8,312 nucleotides of DNA. It comes from Thermogutta sp. GTDB taxonomy: Bacteria; Planctomycetota; Planctomycetia; Pirellulales; Thermoguttaceae. The position numbers and the translations under genes are program-made. The notes below the pieces were generated by a model. It was given only the letters and a program-made list of their open reading frames with translations, was not told the origin of the DNA and did no database searches. The DNA is taken from contig JAAZNR010000167.1 in assembly GCA_012798155.1 (NCBI GenBank), forward strand, positions 1 to 8,312, given 5' to 3'. This document shows positions 7,780-8,312 of this stretch, one piece after another (the stretch's first letter is position 1; every line of letters starts with the position of its first letter).

Positions 7780-7784
7780 TCACC

Positions 7785-8312
7785 GTGATCACAATCCTTG
7801 GATCCATCCTTCTCGCCGTTGTTGTCGGATTTTGGGGCGGGGTCGCCGATGCGTCGGAGTACGAGGCCGTGGTGCGGCGGAATCCGACCCTCACGTGGTA
7901 TGCTCCGCTCCAAGAAGCGGAGCCCCTGCCTGCCGATGTCATCCGCGGAGGCACGCCGGTTTGGGGGCAAGGGCCGGACGAAGGGAAAGCCATCCTGTTC
8001 GACGGGACTCGCTACCTTACCTGGGGACCCCGGCCGAATTTGGAGGTCGAGGAAGTCACCGTCGAGTTGTGGTTTTCGCCGGCATTCGATGCGATGCCGT
8101 ACAATCCCTGTTTGATCGCGATGCGAGAAGACGGCAACCATCAGCTCACGCGATGGAGCATCCATCTCCATGGTGATCGTTCCGCGATCGATCTCTGGAA
8201 CGGGCGGTCGGTGGCGCAGTATCGTCCGGCGACGGGGGTTTTGGAAAAAGGCCGGTGGTACCATCTGGCGGTGACCTCCGGCAAGGGCGGCACGGCGGTT
8301 TACATCAACGGC
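7785..8312 (+). CDS. Exported LamG/concanavalin-A-like domain protein, 3' end outside window
   Basis: The first 176 residues are visible; the frame runs off the right edge. Residues 2-20 are hydrophobic and ADA (21-23) before Ser24 would suit signal peptidase I, although there is no positive charge before the hydrophobic core. From about residue 68 the sequence looks like a LamG-type jelly-roll: KAILFDGTRYLTW (68-80), VEEVTVELWFSP (88-99) and GVLEKGRWYHLAVTSGKGGT (151-170) followed by AVYING at the window edge, the usual GxWxHxAxT...YxNG ending of the fold. Such domains bind carbohydrate or mediate adhesion in large secreted proteins, often followed by other domains that cannot be seen here. 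GTG is the start because a TGA lies four codons upstream in frame and GAGGTG lies 5 nt before it. Confidence 0.85.
   Translation, partial: MITILGSILLAVVVGFWGGVADASEYEAVVRRNPTLTWYAPLQEAEPLPADVIRGGTPVWGQGPDEGKAILFDGTRYLTWGPRPNLEVEEVTVELWFSPAFDAMPYNPCLIAMREDGNHQLTRWSIHLHGDRSAIDLWNGRSVAQYRPATGVLEKGRWYHLAVTSGKGGTAVYING

Larger units (their letters stand above)
7469..7784. other. Divergent intergenic region with long hairpin
   Basis: This 316-bp gap lies between the LapA-type gene (leftward) and the LamG-type gene (rightward). It holds a weak rightward promoter candidate (7518-7547), a possible CTGGT/ACCAG stem (about 7558-7582) and the long hairpin at 7671-7706. I find no believable small gene in either direction. 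Confidence 0.6.

Overview
This 8.3-kb window is GC-rich bacterial chromosomal DNA. The protein style suggests Planctomycetota or a relative: a Ski2-like DExH helicase, a secreted PHP phosphoesterase, an exported LamG-type protein and a monosaccharide ABC importer, separated by fairly wide intergenic gaps. That assignment is an inference, because no marker gene is present. Translation starts are normal (ATG or GTG) with clear Shine-Dalgarno sequences.

Layout, left to right. Positions 1-1611 (minus) hold the first 537 codons of a Ski2/Mtr4-like helicase that runs off the left edge. It is the largest gene here and has a GTG start. Positions 1612-2043 are non-coding and dense in inverted repeats: a palindrome, two hairpins (one a possible terminator) and a 28-bp tandem duplication. 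Positions 2044-3126 (minus) encode an exported PHP-fold metallo-phosphoesterase with all expected metal ligands and a good sigma-70-type promoter at 3187-3214. Positions 3127-3433 are a divergent control region. Positions 3434-7129 (plus) are a three-gene carbohydrate import operon: periplasmic binding protein, double-headed ATPase (RbsA type) and permease (RbsC type). The last two overlap by ATGA. Positions 7130-7231 separate convergent genes and hold three 24-bp tandem repeats built on a 15-nt inverted repeat. Positions 7232-7468 (minus) encode a 78-residue LapA/DUF1049-type membrane protein. Positions 7469-7784 are a divergent gap with a long imperfect hairpin at 7671-7706. Positions 7785-8312 (plus) are the start of an exported LamG/concanavalin-A-like protein that runs off the right edge.

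The binding protein should capture a sugar-like ligand outside the inner membrane and pass it to the permease, driven by the tandem ATPase. The secreted phosphoesterase is transcribed divergently from this operon and could release a transportable product from a phosphorylated or phosphodiester-linked substrate; this rests on proximity only. The genes are from known families. I found no convincing evidence for a wholly new system. The least explained material is the structured non-coding DNA.
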